Shown: positions 1 to 5,775, counted from the first letter of the stretch. The stretch is DNA of 5,775 nucleotides from Parachlamydiaceae bacterium (GCA_013698165.1 JACCVN010000556.1:1-5775); one strand, 5' to 3'. Made by a program: numbers and translations. Notes: generated from the sequence alone by a model not told the origin.

Positions 1-2
1 CA

Positions 3-158
3 TTTAGTGATGCAGCGAATGAAGCAGGGATTTCTCGACGGTTTGGAGGTATCCATTTCAAGGATGGCGATCACCAAGGAAGAAAGTTGGGTAAGAAAGT
101 CGGCAAGGCAGCCTTTCGGCTGGCACAATATTATATCCATGGAGGCGATGGCCATTAG
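3..158 (+). CDS. C-terminal end of a vanadium-dependent haloperoxidase / PAP2-superfamily protein (5' part outside window)
   Basis: Only the last 51 residues and the TAG stop at 156-158 are visible; the gene begins upstream of the window. The fragment reads FSDAANEAGISRRFGGIHF followed by a Gly/Lys-rich helix. This matches the third conserved motif of the vanadium haloperoxidase/acid phosphatase superfamily (SR, five residues, H). The Arg at fragment residue 12 and His at 18 have the six-residue spacing of the oxyanion-binding Arg and the catalytic or vanadate-ligating His (R490/H496 in fungal chloroperoxidase). The GGIHF...G...G..VG pattern is typical of bacterial haloperoxidase-like proteins, which are usually exported. 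The earlier Lys/Arg and SGH motifs lie outside the window, so haloperoxidase and phosphatase activity cannot be separated. It converges with hemB, with a hairpin terminator between them. Confidence 0.72.
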   Translation, partial: FSDAANEAGISRRFGGIHFKDGDHQGRKLGKKVGKAAFRLAQYYIHGGDGH

Positions 159-248
159 TTGAATACTGCAATCAGATAAGGATGTCGGCTGTAACTTATT
201 GTTTATTTGAAACCTTTGAGTGCCCTCTAAGACTGTCTCGGTCTGCGA

Positions 249-286
249 TGAGCAATTCCCTCTACAAAAGGGAATTGCTCTTTAAT
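249..286 (+). terminator. Intrinsic terminator hairpin between convergent genes
   Basis: GAGCAATTCCC (250-260) pairs perfectly with GGGAATTGCTC (270-280), and T261/A269 extends the stem to 12 bp with a 7-nt loop. On the + strand a short TTTAAT follows; on the - strand no T-run follows. It lies 91 nt past the stop of the upstream + gene and 79 nt past the end of hemB on the other strand. It most likely ends the left-hand gene and may also stop hemB transcription. The weak T-tract lowers certainty. The rest of 159-359 shows no convincing gene. Confidence 0.62.
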
Positions 287-359
287 AAGCGAAAAACATA
301 CCCAACTGGAGCCCACATCGCTAAAAGGCAACCCCTCCGCAAGTGACAACGTATATCGA

Positions 360-1406
360 TCACGCATTTTTGAGCAGTTGCGCCATGTGTTTAGCGCCAT
401 AGGTGAGGATGAAGTCTGCGCCTGCGCGCTTAATGGAGAGAAGGCTTTCGGATAGAACAGCATCCCTATTGATCCAACCATTGGCTGCTGCGGCCATCAG
501 CATTGCGTATTCACCGCTGACATGATAAGCACCAATGGGTAAAAGCGTTTGCTGCTTTACTTTAGCGATAATATCGAGGTAGGGTAATGCAGGCTTGATA
601 AGCAGCATGTCAGCGCCTTCGACTTCATCAAGATAGCACTCAAGTAACGCCTCACGACTATTACAGGGGCTCATTTGATAGGTTTTCTTATCTCCGAATT
701 GTGGTGCGGAGTCTAGGGCATCACGAAAAGGACCATAAAAAGCAGAGGCATATTTCGCGGCATAAGAAAGGATGCTGACGTTGTGATATCCCCATCGGTC
801 CAAAGTGTTGCGGATATAGGCTACGCGGCCATCCATCATATCGCTGGGAGAGACGACATCGGCGCCGGCTTCTGCAGCTAAGAGGGACATTTTGCCTAAT
901 ATTTCAATTGTTGGATCGTTATCAATTTCAGAGTTATCATTTAAAACTCCGTCGTGTCCATGGTCTGTATAAGGATCTAGAGCAATGTCAGCCATTAGGC
1001 ACATCTCAGGGATTTCCTTTTTCAGTGCATATAAAGCCTTTTGGAGTAAATTCCCTGAGCGGACCGCTTCACTTCCACGCGGATCCTTTCGATTTACAGG
1101 GACATAAGCGAAGAGATTTACCGCTCGGATTCCCAGCTGATAAAGTTCAATGACTTCTTTGATGAGCAGGTCGATGGAGAAGCGGTAGACTTCAGGCATG
1201 CTAGCGATAGGTTGCAATTGATTTTGCCCTTCAACAACAAACATGGGGGCGATCAGTTGACTTGAAAGCAGGTGGAATTCTTGAAGCAAAGACCGAATGG
1301 CAGGGCTTTTACGGTTCCTTCTAAGTCTTTGGGGGATATCGAAGCTAAAGGGGGGGTGAAAAGTGTTTTCGGCTTTATTTGTATGGGGATTGCTGATAAT
1401 TTGCAT
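360..1406 (-). CDS. hemB: Delta-aminolevulinic acid dehydratase (porphobilinogen synthase), Cys-free metal-site type
   Basis: Cytosolic enzyme that condenses two 5-aminolevulinate molecules to porphobilinogen, the second common step of tetrapyrrole synthesis. The 348-residue product covers the family end to end. The two Schiff-base lysines are visible: Lys218 in SYAAKYASAFYGPFRDA and Lys271 in LLIKPALPYLDII. The substrate-binding GDKKTYQM segment (238-245) and PSDMMDGRV (187-195) are intact. In the active-site metal motif (140-153) Ala142, Asp144 and Asp152 occupy the positions of the three zinc cysteines of E. coli-type enzymes. This indicates the zinc-independent, Mg-type class. The N-terminus carries about 20 residues before the conserved RLRRNRKSPAIR block, somewhat longer than many homologues. 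The ATG is supported by GGAG at 1414-1417 (7-nt spacer), and the next in-frame Met is residue 55. It is monocistronic here: divergent from the peroxiredoxin gene and convergent with the left-edge gene. No other heme gene is in view. Confidence 0.97.
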   Translation of the reverse strand: MQIISNPHTNKAENTFHPPFSFDIPQRLRRNRKSPAIRSLLQEFHLLSSQLIAPMFVVEGQNQLQPIASMPEVYRFSIDLLIKEVIELYQLGIRAVNLFAYVPVNRKDPRGSEAVRSGNLLQKALYALKKEIPEMCLMADIALDPYTDHGHDGVLNDNSEIDNDPTIEILGKMSLLAAEAGADVVSPSDMMDGRVAYIRNTLDRWGYHNVSILSYAAKYASAFYGPFRDALDSAPQFGDKKTYQMSPCNSREALLECYLDEVEGADMLLIKPALPYLDIIAKVKQQTLLPIGAYHVSGEYAMLMAAAANGWINRDAVLSESLLSIKRAGADFILTYGAKHMAQLLKNA

Positions 1407-1433
1407 TTAGTATCTCCAAAAGTGTGAAAGGGA

Positions 1434-1461
1434 TTGACCTCTTTTTGGGGTATGTTATCAT
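1434..1461 (+). promoter_or_regulatory. Sigma70-type promoter with extended -10, driving the peroxiredoxin operon
   Basis: TTGACC (1434-1439) and TATCAT (1456-1461) each match the -35 and -10 consensus at 5 of 6 positions and are 16 bp apart. TG at 1453-1454 adds an extended -10 element (TGnTATCAT). A start site near 1468 would give a leader of about 20 nt before the ATG at 1490. The hemB promoter must lie in the same 83-bp divergent gap, but I found only weak matches for it on the - strand. No clear operator palindrome is seen. Confidence 0.6.
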
Positions 1462-1479
1462 TTAATATTACATAAAGTC

Positions 1480-1483
1480 GAGG
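1480..1483 (+). promoter_or_regulatory. Shine-Dalgarno site of the peroxiredoxin gene
   Basis: GAGG lies 6 nt before the ATG at 1490 and fixes that codon as the start. The protein begins close to the conserved GDKAPEF segment, as expected for this family. Confidence 0.65.
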
Positions 1484-1489
1484 ACGCTA

Positions 1490-1975
1490 ATGAAATATGC
1501 ATTAAATATTGGGGACAAGGCCCCTGAGTTTAAGGGAGAAGATCAGAATGGAAAAGCAATTTCCCTTGAAAATATGAAAGGAAAGATGTTTGTTATTTAT
1601 TTTTATCCAATGGATGATACTCCAGGTTGTGCTTTAGAAGCTTGCTCTTTTAGGGATAATCTTGCAGGCCTTCAAAATCTTGGTATCGATGTCGTTGGAG
1701 TGAGTCCGGATAATTCGCAATCACATGAGAAGTTCAGCCTGAAACATAAACTCAATTTTTCATTAATTCCTGATGAAAGTTTGGAAATTTGCCGAAAATA
1801 CGATATCTATCGTACAAAAGATGAAGGTGGCAAAACTGTCCAGAAATTGGAAAGAACAACCTTTATTGTAGGTCCTCAAGGGCAAATTTTGTGGGCTGAA
1901 AGGCCGGTGAATGTTGAAGGGCATTTAGAAAGAGTTTTAGATGCCTTGAAAACGGAGAGTTCTAAGTCAAAATGA
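1490..1975 (+). CDS. bcp: Thioredoxin-dependent peroxiredoxin, Bcp/PrxQ family
   Basis: Thiol peroxidase that reduces H2O2 and organic hydroperoxides in the cytosol, usually recycled by thioredoxin. At 161 residues it has the usual Bcp length. The active site is YPMDDTPGCALEAC (39-52), with Pro40, Thr44 and peroxidatic Cys47. Cys52, five residues later, is the resolving cysteine typical of the alpha-2 PrxQ type. The catalytic Arg122 is in the ERTTFIV strand. A common Thr after Cys47 is Ala here. A third Cys at 101 has no assigned role. No signal peptide is seen. The gene starts behind a good promoter and SD, and its TGA overlaps the next gene's ATG, so it heads a probable operon. bcp here means family membership, not proven orthology. 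Confidence 0.95.
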   Translation: MKYALNIGDKAPEFKGEDQNGKAISLENMKGKMFVIYFYPMDDTPGCALEACSFRDNLAGLQNLGIDVVGVSPDNSQSHEKFSLKHKLNFSLIPDESLEICRKYDIYRTKDEGGKTVQKLERTTFIVGPQGQILWAERPVNVEGHLERVLDALKTESSKSK

Positions 1976-2712
1976 TTACCGTAACAATACTTACAAAGAA
2001 CAGTTCCAAATATCTTCGACAAGTCCTTAATGCCCTTATTCATTTTGATGAAGTATTAATTTTTGATAATGGGTCCAGCGATAGCACTTTAGATATTGCT
2101 GAAGGATATCCTAACGTTAGAATTGTCAAAGGGGATTTTGAAGGTTTTGGACCTACACATAATCGAGCGTCTAGCCTTGCCAAGAATAATTGGATCCTTT
2201 CGATTGATAGCGATGAAGTGGTCACTCCAGAAATGTCTAAAGAGGTGCTATCCGTAAAATTAGAAGATGATTGCGTATACTCATTTACCAGGCACAATTT
2301 TTTTAATGACCGCTGGATACGTTGGTGCGGCTGGTATCCTGATCGGCAGATCAGGTTATATAACCGCACAATCACACGATTTACTGACGCCCAAGTGCAC
2401 GAAGCAATTATAGTTAATGACTTAAGGCATATTTCTTTTGAGAGTCCAATTATTCATTATTCTTATGAGACAATTTCAGATTTTCTGTTAAAAATGCAGT
2501 CTTATTCGACATTATTTGCTGTCCAGAATTGTGGAAAGAAAAAGTCATCTCCATTTAAAGCATTTTCACATGGAGTATTTGCTTTTTTTAAAAGCTATAT
2601 TCTTAAACGAGGAATTCTTGGAGGGTATGAAGGCTTTGTAATTTCTTCTTACAATGCTCATACAGCTTTCTACAAGTATTTGAAGCTTTATGAAGCTAAT
2701 ACCCGACATTAA
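1972..2712 (+). CDS. Family 2 glycosyltransferase, KdtX/WaaE-like (LPS or surface-glycan biosynthesis)
   Basis: Predicted cytosolic or membrane-associated GT-A glycosyltransferase of 246 residues that moves a sugar from a nucleotide donor to a glycan acceptor. The N-terminus MITVTILTKN and the DNGSSDST segment (32-39, with Asp32) form the nucleotide-binding part. DSDE (79-82) is the metal-binding DxD region. CGWYPDRQIRLYNR (119-132), VHE (142-144) and IIHYSY (160-165) form the acceptor-side block seen in KdtX/WaaE-like LPS core glycosyltransferases. The C-terminal FFKSYILKRGILGGYEGF (205-222) is the amphipathic, membrane-proximal stretch usual in that subgroup. No transmembrane helix is clear. 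The ATG overlaps the peroxiredoxin stop by 4 bp (ATGA), with GGAGAG 12 nt upstream, suggesting translational coupling. The sugar and acceptor cannot be told from sequence. Confidence 0.88.
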   Translation: MITVTILTKNSSKYLRQVLNALIHFDEVLIFDNGSSDSTLDIAEGYPNVRIVKGDFEGFGPTHNRASSLAKNNWILSIDSDEVVTPEMSKEVLSVKLEDDCVYSFTRHNFFNDRWIRWCGWYPDRQIRLYNRTITRFTDAQVHEAIIVNDLRHISFESPIIHYSYETISDFLLKMQSYSTLFAVQNCGKKKSSPFKAFSHGVFAFFKSYILKRGILGGYEGFVISSYNAHTAFYKYLKLYEANTRH

Positions 2713-2721
2713 TGGAGTTAT

Positions 2722-3429
2722 ATGCGTGAACCGGCTATTGTTGGTAGAGGTCTTAAAAAAACTTATGGCAAAAATGAAAATGAGGTTTTCGCCTTAAAGA
2801 AAACTGATTTGGAGGTCTATAAGCATGAGCTAACATTGCTTGTTGGCCCCTCCGGTTCTGGTAAAACCACTTTGATTTCGATCATCGCTACAATTTTGAC
2901 TCCCGATGAAGGAGAATTGATTCTACTCGGTCAGAATATCAACAACATGACTGAAAACGAAAAGTCAGACTTTCGATGCAAAAATATTGGAATTGTTTTT
3001 CAGTCGTTATATTTAATCCCCACATTAACCGTCCTTGAAAACGTCACTCTCCCGCTAATTGTTGCGGGATATTCCGAGCACGAAGCAAACATTCGCGCGA
3101 AAGAACTATTGAATTATGTGCATTTAGAGCATCGGTCTGGTTTTTCTCCATCAACATTATCTAAAGGGCAACAGCAGCGCATTGCGATCATAAGAGCGAT
3201 GATCAATAATTCATCGATTATTATATGCGATGAACCGACTAGTGCGTTGGACCATGTGTCAGGTTTTGAAATTATGGACTTTTTACAAAATTTGGCACGA
3301 CAATCGGAAAAGGTTGTTTTAGTCGTCACTCATGACTCAAGAATTTTTTCTTACGCCGATCGTGTAATTACTATGGCGGACGGAGAAATTATTCAGGAAA
3401 GTAGAGAAGTTGAGAGTTTGAAAAACTAA
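2722..3429 (+). CDS. ABC transporter ATP-binding protein, LolD/MacB/DevA-like
   Basis: Complete nucleotide-binding subunit of 235 residues that would power a membrane permease from the cytosolic face. Visible motifs are Walker A GPSGSGKTT (42-50), Q-loop Gln94 in VFQSLYLIP, signature LSKGQQQR (146-153), Walker B IIICDEPTSALD (166-177, with Asp170 and catalytic Glu171) and switch His204 in VVTHD. The order, the length and the TLTVLENVTLPL segment after the Q-loop place it in the MacB/LolD/DevA group, which works with FtsX-like permeases in lipoprotein release or export. The signature has Lys where most members have the second Gly (LSGGQ); this is still likely functional. The ATG has GGAG at 2714-2717 with a short 4-nt spacer, 9 nt after the glycosyltransferase stop. 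No permease or membrane-fusion partner is in the window, so the substrate is unknown. Confidence 0.94.
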   Translation: MREPAIVGRGLKKTYGKNENEVFALKKTDLEVYKHELTLLVGPSGSGKTTLISIIATILTPDEGELILLGQNINNMTENEKSDFRCKNIGIVFQSLYLIPTLTVLENVTLPLIVAGYSEHEANIRAKELLNYVHLEHRSGFSPSTLSKGQQQRIAIIRAMINNSSIIICDEPTSALDHVSGFEIMDFLQNLARQSEKVVLVVTHDSRIFSYADRVITMADGEIIQESREVESLKN

Positions 3430-3432
3430 AAA

Positions 3433-3497
3433 AGATCTGTATTTTTGGCATTTGACTTAAATTCTATGACACTTAAGACTAGCACTCAGACAGATCT
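3433..3497. repeat. 8-bp inverted repeat AGATCTGT / ACAGATCT downstream of the ABC gene
   Basis: AGATCTGT at 3433-3440 is the exact reverse complement of ACAGATCT at 3490-3497, separated by 49 nt. It begins 4 nt after the ABC stop. The long AT-rich loop and lack of a T-run argue against a simple terminator. It may be chance, or the base of a larger fold. Confidence 0.25.
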
Positions 3498-3642
3498 AAA
3501 CCTACCTCGCCATTTATATGAAGAGCTCTTTCGGGCTTTCTTTGTGTTCAAATTCATTTATCATAACGATTTTGTTGAAGTCTTAAAGAAGAGATGTTCG
3601 CACTTATCGGAGTGGATAAAGAAATATATAGTGGTTAAATAA
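3445..3642 (+). CDS. Small hypothetical protein (65 codons), doubtful
   Basis: The open frame uses a TTG start at 3445 or an internal ATG at 3466 (58 codons); neither has a recognisable SD. The product ends in an aromatic/basic helix-like stretch (YEELFRAFFVFKFIYHNDF, then KKRCSHLSEWIKKYIVVK). This composition is protein-like, but I recognise no family. It starts 15 nt after the ABC stop in the same frame and ends 17 nt before the ATG of the next large gene, filling the gap neatly. It could be a real small gene, a decayed remnant, or a chance ORF in leader sequence. Confidence 0.3.
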   Translation: MAFDLNSMTLKTSTQTDLNLPRHLYEELFRAFFVFKFIYHNDFVEVLKKRCSHLSEWIKKYIVVK

Positions 3643-3659
3643 ACTTAATAACGGTTTTT

Positions 3660-5775
3660 ATGCAACACACGCAACCCAACACCGGAAATTACACTACCTC
3701 GAATCCTGAGATACATATCTCTCCAACATGGGTTGAACCCAGTAAAAAAGGTAAATATTGTAAGAGTGACGGAATTATATTGCTCAATACTAAGATTATC
3801 CAAGAAGAAACAGTTCAAAGAACGCATAAGAATGTTTCACAGAGAGTTTACACTGAAGCTGCGCCGATTTTAAAGAAAAAACATATAAATTCAGTTCCTG
3901 AAAATGTACAAATTTCAGCTTCTCAAGAGATATCGAAAAAAGGTCAACAGGATTTTTTTAACGATGTCGTCATTAAAAATTTTTCCAACGAAAATTCTAT
4001 AAGAAGCCGGAGTCCAACCAAGAAAAGGGAACTGCCTCAGATTGCTGAAGAGGTGTCAAATAAAAGTCTGCAGGATATCTTTAACGATTTAATCATTGAA
4101 AGGACATCTAAAGAGTATAGTTCTATAAGAAGCAGAAGCCCAACGAAGAAAAAGGATTTACCTAAGTTAGATTTGCTATATATTCAGGATCCGACATCAA
4201 AAAATAACACGTGTTGTTTATCACCTAGACTTGATGTGAAGAGGCAGTCTTACCTTGATTCTATCTTTAGAGAGACTCATAACCTCAAGGGCATTGGTCA
4301 TTTATTTAAGATCGAAGATGAGACAAAGAGCAATAAATTCGATAAAAAATTGAATCAACATCTTCAAGTTGCTTGGGCTTCAGCATTGAAAAATAATATT
4401 TTGGGTGAAAATTTTAAGACATTGCCCGATATTATCGAGATAAGTAATAGAACTTTTCTCGCACGAGAAATCGACGCACTTTATAACTTAGAGAAGTTTG
4501 AATTAAAAGATTTGCTTAAAAATCAATCTCCGAGGCTTCAACGCCTATTAAATTACTATCAATGTGGCGGCGTACCATTTAAAGCAATATTTCCCCGCTA
4601 CAGACTCCTGCGATCCATTCTTGATGAATACCTTAATGCTTGTAATGAGAAAACTGCTTATAGTGAAAAACTTTACAAGCATTATGACAGCGTTTTAGCA
4701 AAGGAGATTTTTTCTGAAAAAAATGAGGATATCCCTTTAGAGAAAGCTAGTAGCTATGATGTTAAAGATGATTTTATTAAAATTGGTGAAAATTTAAATT
4801 CGGTGAATGAAATTTTACCAAAGGTAACACCCATAATCAGCGGAAAGTTAATTGATAATTTTATAAAAAATTATAATGAAGTGATTCACTTGACTACCGA
4901 GAAAAAAGAGAGCAGGGGAGACTTATTTAAGCGATGGGCTTTTGCCCCTCTAGGTGAAAAAGAAGAGGAACGAGAAGGAACAATAAATAAATTACGAGAA
5001 TGGGTTGCAATTTCAGAAATCGATAAGAATAGATTAATTAAAAAATTAAATGATCAAACATGGGAAATTTCTCGGAGCAGTTACTTGATCTCTCAAATTT
5101 CAACAATTTTTCATAGTTGGTTTCAGAATAAAGATCAATGTGTGAAATCTTTATCCAAAATTACCTATTCGCAGATTTTTGAAAAATGGAAGGGAATGAC
5201 TGTTGCTTTTGATATTGTCAAAGTCAACAAAAAAACCTTTTGGGATTATAGGATGGGAAAATTGGGGGTATCACCAAGACATTCGCAAATCATACATAGA
5301 AAATCACAGAGATCGCAGGTCGAGTCAAAGGGCTCTGACTCAAGTCTAATAGATTCCTCATTAAAGATTTCTGAAATCAAAAAAACTGAATTGACTTGCA
5401 AAGAAATTTTTGAAGGCCTCTTTACTGCCATGTCAGGTAAGGATAAAATTGATGAAGAAGTTGAGTTCCAGACAGTAGAATTTGTTGCAGCTTCAAAAGA
5501 TATTTCATTCCAAACGCTTGGTATAGAACTCAGAATCCCTTGGATGCCTTTGATGCGTTTAACGACTGATATTGCCTGGGATGAAGCGGATTTATACATG
5601 AGGAAGTTGTTTCCGGAAATTTTTATGGATCCTTATTCAACAAAATACAATGGGCATGCAGAGTGCCATATAAATATTAAACGGGGTGAAGTTACTCAGG
5701 TCAAAGGGCTGACTATATTTCTAAAAACTGATAAATCTGAAAGCGTGCAGAAAAAACAGGTAAATCTATCCATGG
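3660..5775 (+). CDS. Large unrecognised protein with internal tandem repeat; candidate secreted/host-interacting protein (3' end outside window)
   Basis: An uninterrupted frame of 705 codons runs from ATG 3660 to the window edge with no stop. An in-frame TAA at 3636-3638 bounds it upstream, and ATG 3660 is the only ATG before residue 512, which supports this start; only a weak ACGG lies 5 nt before it. There is no signal peptide or transmembrane helix. Residues 1-89 are polar and probably disordered. Residues 90-171 are two imperfect tandem repeats, each containing QD.FND and SIRSRSPTKK. Residues about 198-350 are helical-looking and include FPRYRLLRSILDEYL (311-325), which faintly resembles the PRY-LLL helix of Dbl-homology (RhoGEF) domains. 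Residues 350-530 are charged and helical. Residues 541-580 are Ser/Lys-rich and linker-like. Residues 600-697 look like a folded alpha/beta part with a His666/Cys669/His670 cluster. The gene is visibly more AT-rich than hemB. I do not recognise the family; secretion and host interaction are inferred only from composition and motifs. Confidence 0.85.
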   Translation, partial: MQHTQPNTGNYTTSNPEIHISPTWVEPSKKGKYCKSDGIILLNTKIIQEETVQRTHKNVSQRVYTEAAPILKKKHINSVPENVQISASQEISKKGQQDFFNDVVIKNFSNENSIRSRSPTKKRELPQIAEEVSNKSLQDIFNDLIIERTSKEYSSIRSRSPTKKKDLPKLDLLYIQDPTSKNNTCCLSPRLDVKRQSYLDSIFRETHNLKGIGHLFKIEDETKSNKFDKKLNQHLQVAWASALKNNILGENFKTLPDIIEISNRTFLAREIDALYNLEKFELKDLLKNQSPRLQRLLNYYQCGGVPFKAIFPRYRLLRSILDEYLNACNEKTAYSEKLYKHYDSVLAKEIFSEKNEDIPLEKASSYDVKDDFIKIGENLNSVNEILPKVTPIISGKLIDNFIKNYNEVIHLTTEKKESRGDLFKRWAFAPLGEKEEEREGTINKLREWVAISEIDKNRLIKKLNDQTWEISRSSYLISQISTIFHSWFQNKDQCVKSLSKITYSQIFEKWKGMTVAFDIVKVNKKTFWDYRMGKLGVSPRHSQIIHRKSQRSQVESKGSDSSLIDSSLKISEIKKTELTCKEIFEGLFTAMSGKDKIDEEVEFQTVEFVAASKDISFQTLGIELRIPWMPLMRLTTDIAWDEADLYMRKLFPEIFMDPYSTKYNGHAECHINIKRGEVTQVKGLTIFLKTDKSESVQKKQVNLSM
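3927..4172 (+). repeat. Two-copy in-frame tandem repeat encoding 41-42 residue units
   Basis: Unit 1 (residues 90-130, bases 3927-4049) and unit 2 (residues 131-171, bases 4050-4172) align with one single-residue gap and about 23 identities over 39 aligned positions. The best-conserved parts are QD.FND and SIRSRSPTKK....LP. At DNA level, 3995-4026 and 4121-4152 match at 28 of 32 bases, exactly 126 bp apart. Most differences are third-position or conservative changes (CGG/AGA both Arg, AGT/AGC both Ser, ACC/ACG both Thr), showing selection on the protein. A weaker echo (SYLDSIFRE, 197-205) may be a decayed third copy. Confidence 0.85.

Noticed and set aside
227..481. 84-codon frame on the - strand overlapping the hemB 3' end and the terminator
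   Set aside because: It overlaps hemB on the same strand in another frame, runs through the hairpin terminator and has no family resemblance.
908..1153. 81-codon frame on the + strand inside hemB
   Set aside because: It is antisense to highly conserved hemB sequence and has no protein-like features.
2040..2375. 111-codon frame on the - strand inside the glycosyltransferase gene
   Set aside because: The sense strand encodes clear GT2 motifs; the reverse frame is a shadow.
3427..3642. Stop-codon readthrough or nonsense break joining the ABC gene and the 65-codon ORF, which share a frame
   Set aside because: The ABC protein already has full family length and a normal C-terminus at 235 residues, so no extension is needed.
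3600..3680. Frameshift linking the 65-codon ORF to the large ORF as one broken gene
   Set aside because: Both have stop codons in the junction (3636-3638 and 3640-3642), and no homology supports a fused product.
4914..4922. RGD tripeptide (residues 419-421) in the large protein, possible integrin-binding motif
   Set aside because: A three-residue motif is expected by chance in a long protein, and it lies in a charged helical context rather than an exposed loop.
5246..5599. 117-codon frame on the - strand inside the large ORF
   Set aside because: The sense frame is continuous for over 2 kb and holds in-frame repeats; the reverse frame is Ser-rich noise.
1..5775. CRISPR array, tRNA/rRNA genes, insertion sequence ends or transposase
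   Set aside because: No regularly spaced repeats beyond the two-copy coding repeat, no cloverleaf or rRNA-like sequence, and no transposase motifs were seen.

Overview
The window looks like bacterial chromosome from a moderate-to-low GC, probably host-associated organism. My best guess is a Chlamydiota-like (Parachlamydia/Waddlia/Simkania type) or comparable intracellular bacterium. This rests on the Cys-free HemB, the compact gene packing, and a large AT-rich orphan protein with eukaryote-like short motifs. No single feature proves the taxon.

Layout: (1) 3-158, + strand: the C-terminal 51 residues of a vanadium-dependent haloperoxidase/PAP2-type phosphatase relative, entering from the left edge. 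(2) 159-359: intergenic, with one strong hairpin terminator at 249-286 between convergent genes. (3) 360-1406, - strand: hemB, porphobilinogen synthase, with a metal site lacking the zinc cysteines. (4) 1407-1489: divergent intergenic region with a good extended -10 promoter reading rightward. (5) 1490-3429, + strand: a tight three-gene run, Bcp/PrxQ peroxiredoxin, then a GT2 glycosyltransferase of the KdtX/WaaE kind (4-bp overlap), then a LolD/DevA-like ABC ATPase (9-bp gap). (6) 3430-3659: a doubtful 65-codon ORF and an 8-bp inverted repeat. (7) 3660 to the right edge, + strand: an uninterrupted reading frame of at least 705 codons with no stop in the window. Its product is not recognised.

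The peroxiredoxin, glycosyltransferase and ABC ATPase probably share a transcript. The functional link is unclear: peroxide detoxification, LPS/surface glycan building, and energising export or lipoprotein release. No membrane permease for the ABC ATPase is present in the window. The large final ORF is the novel part. It has a polar N-terminus, an imperfect 41/42-residue tandem duplication carrying S-P-T-K-K motifs, a mostly helical charged middle with a short PRYRLL segment that weakly recalls Dbl-homology (RhoGEF) domains, and a more folded-looking C-terminal part cut by the window edge. I would treat it as a candidate secreted host-interacting protein; that is inference.
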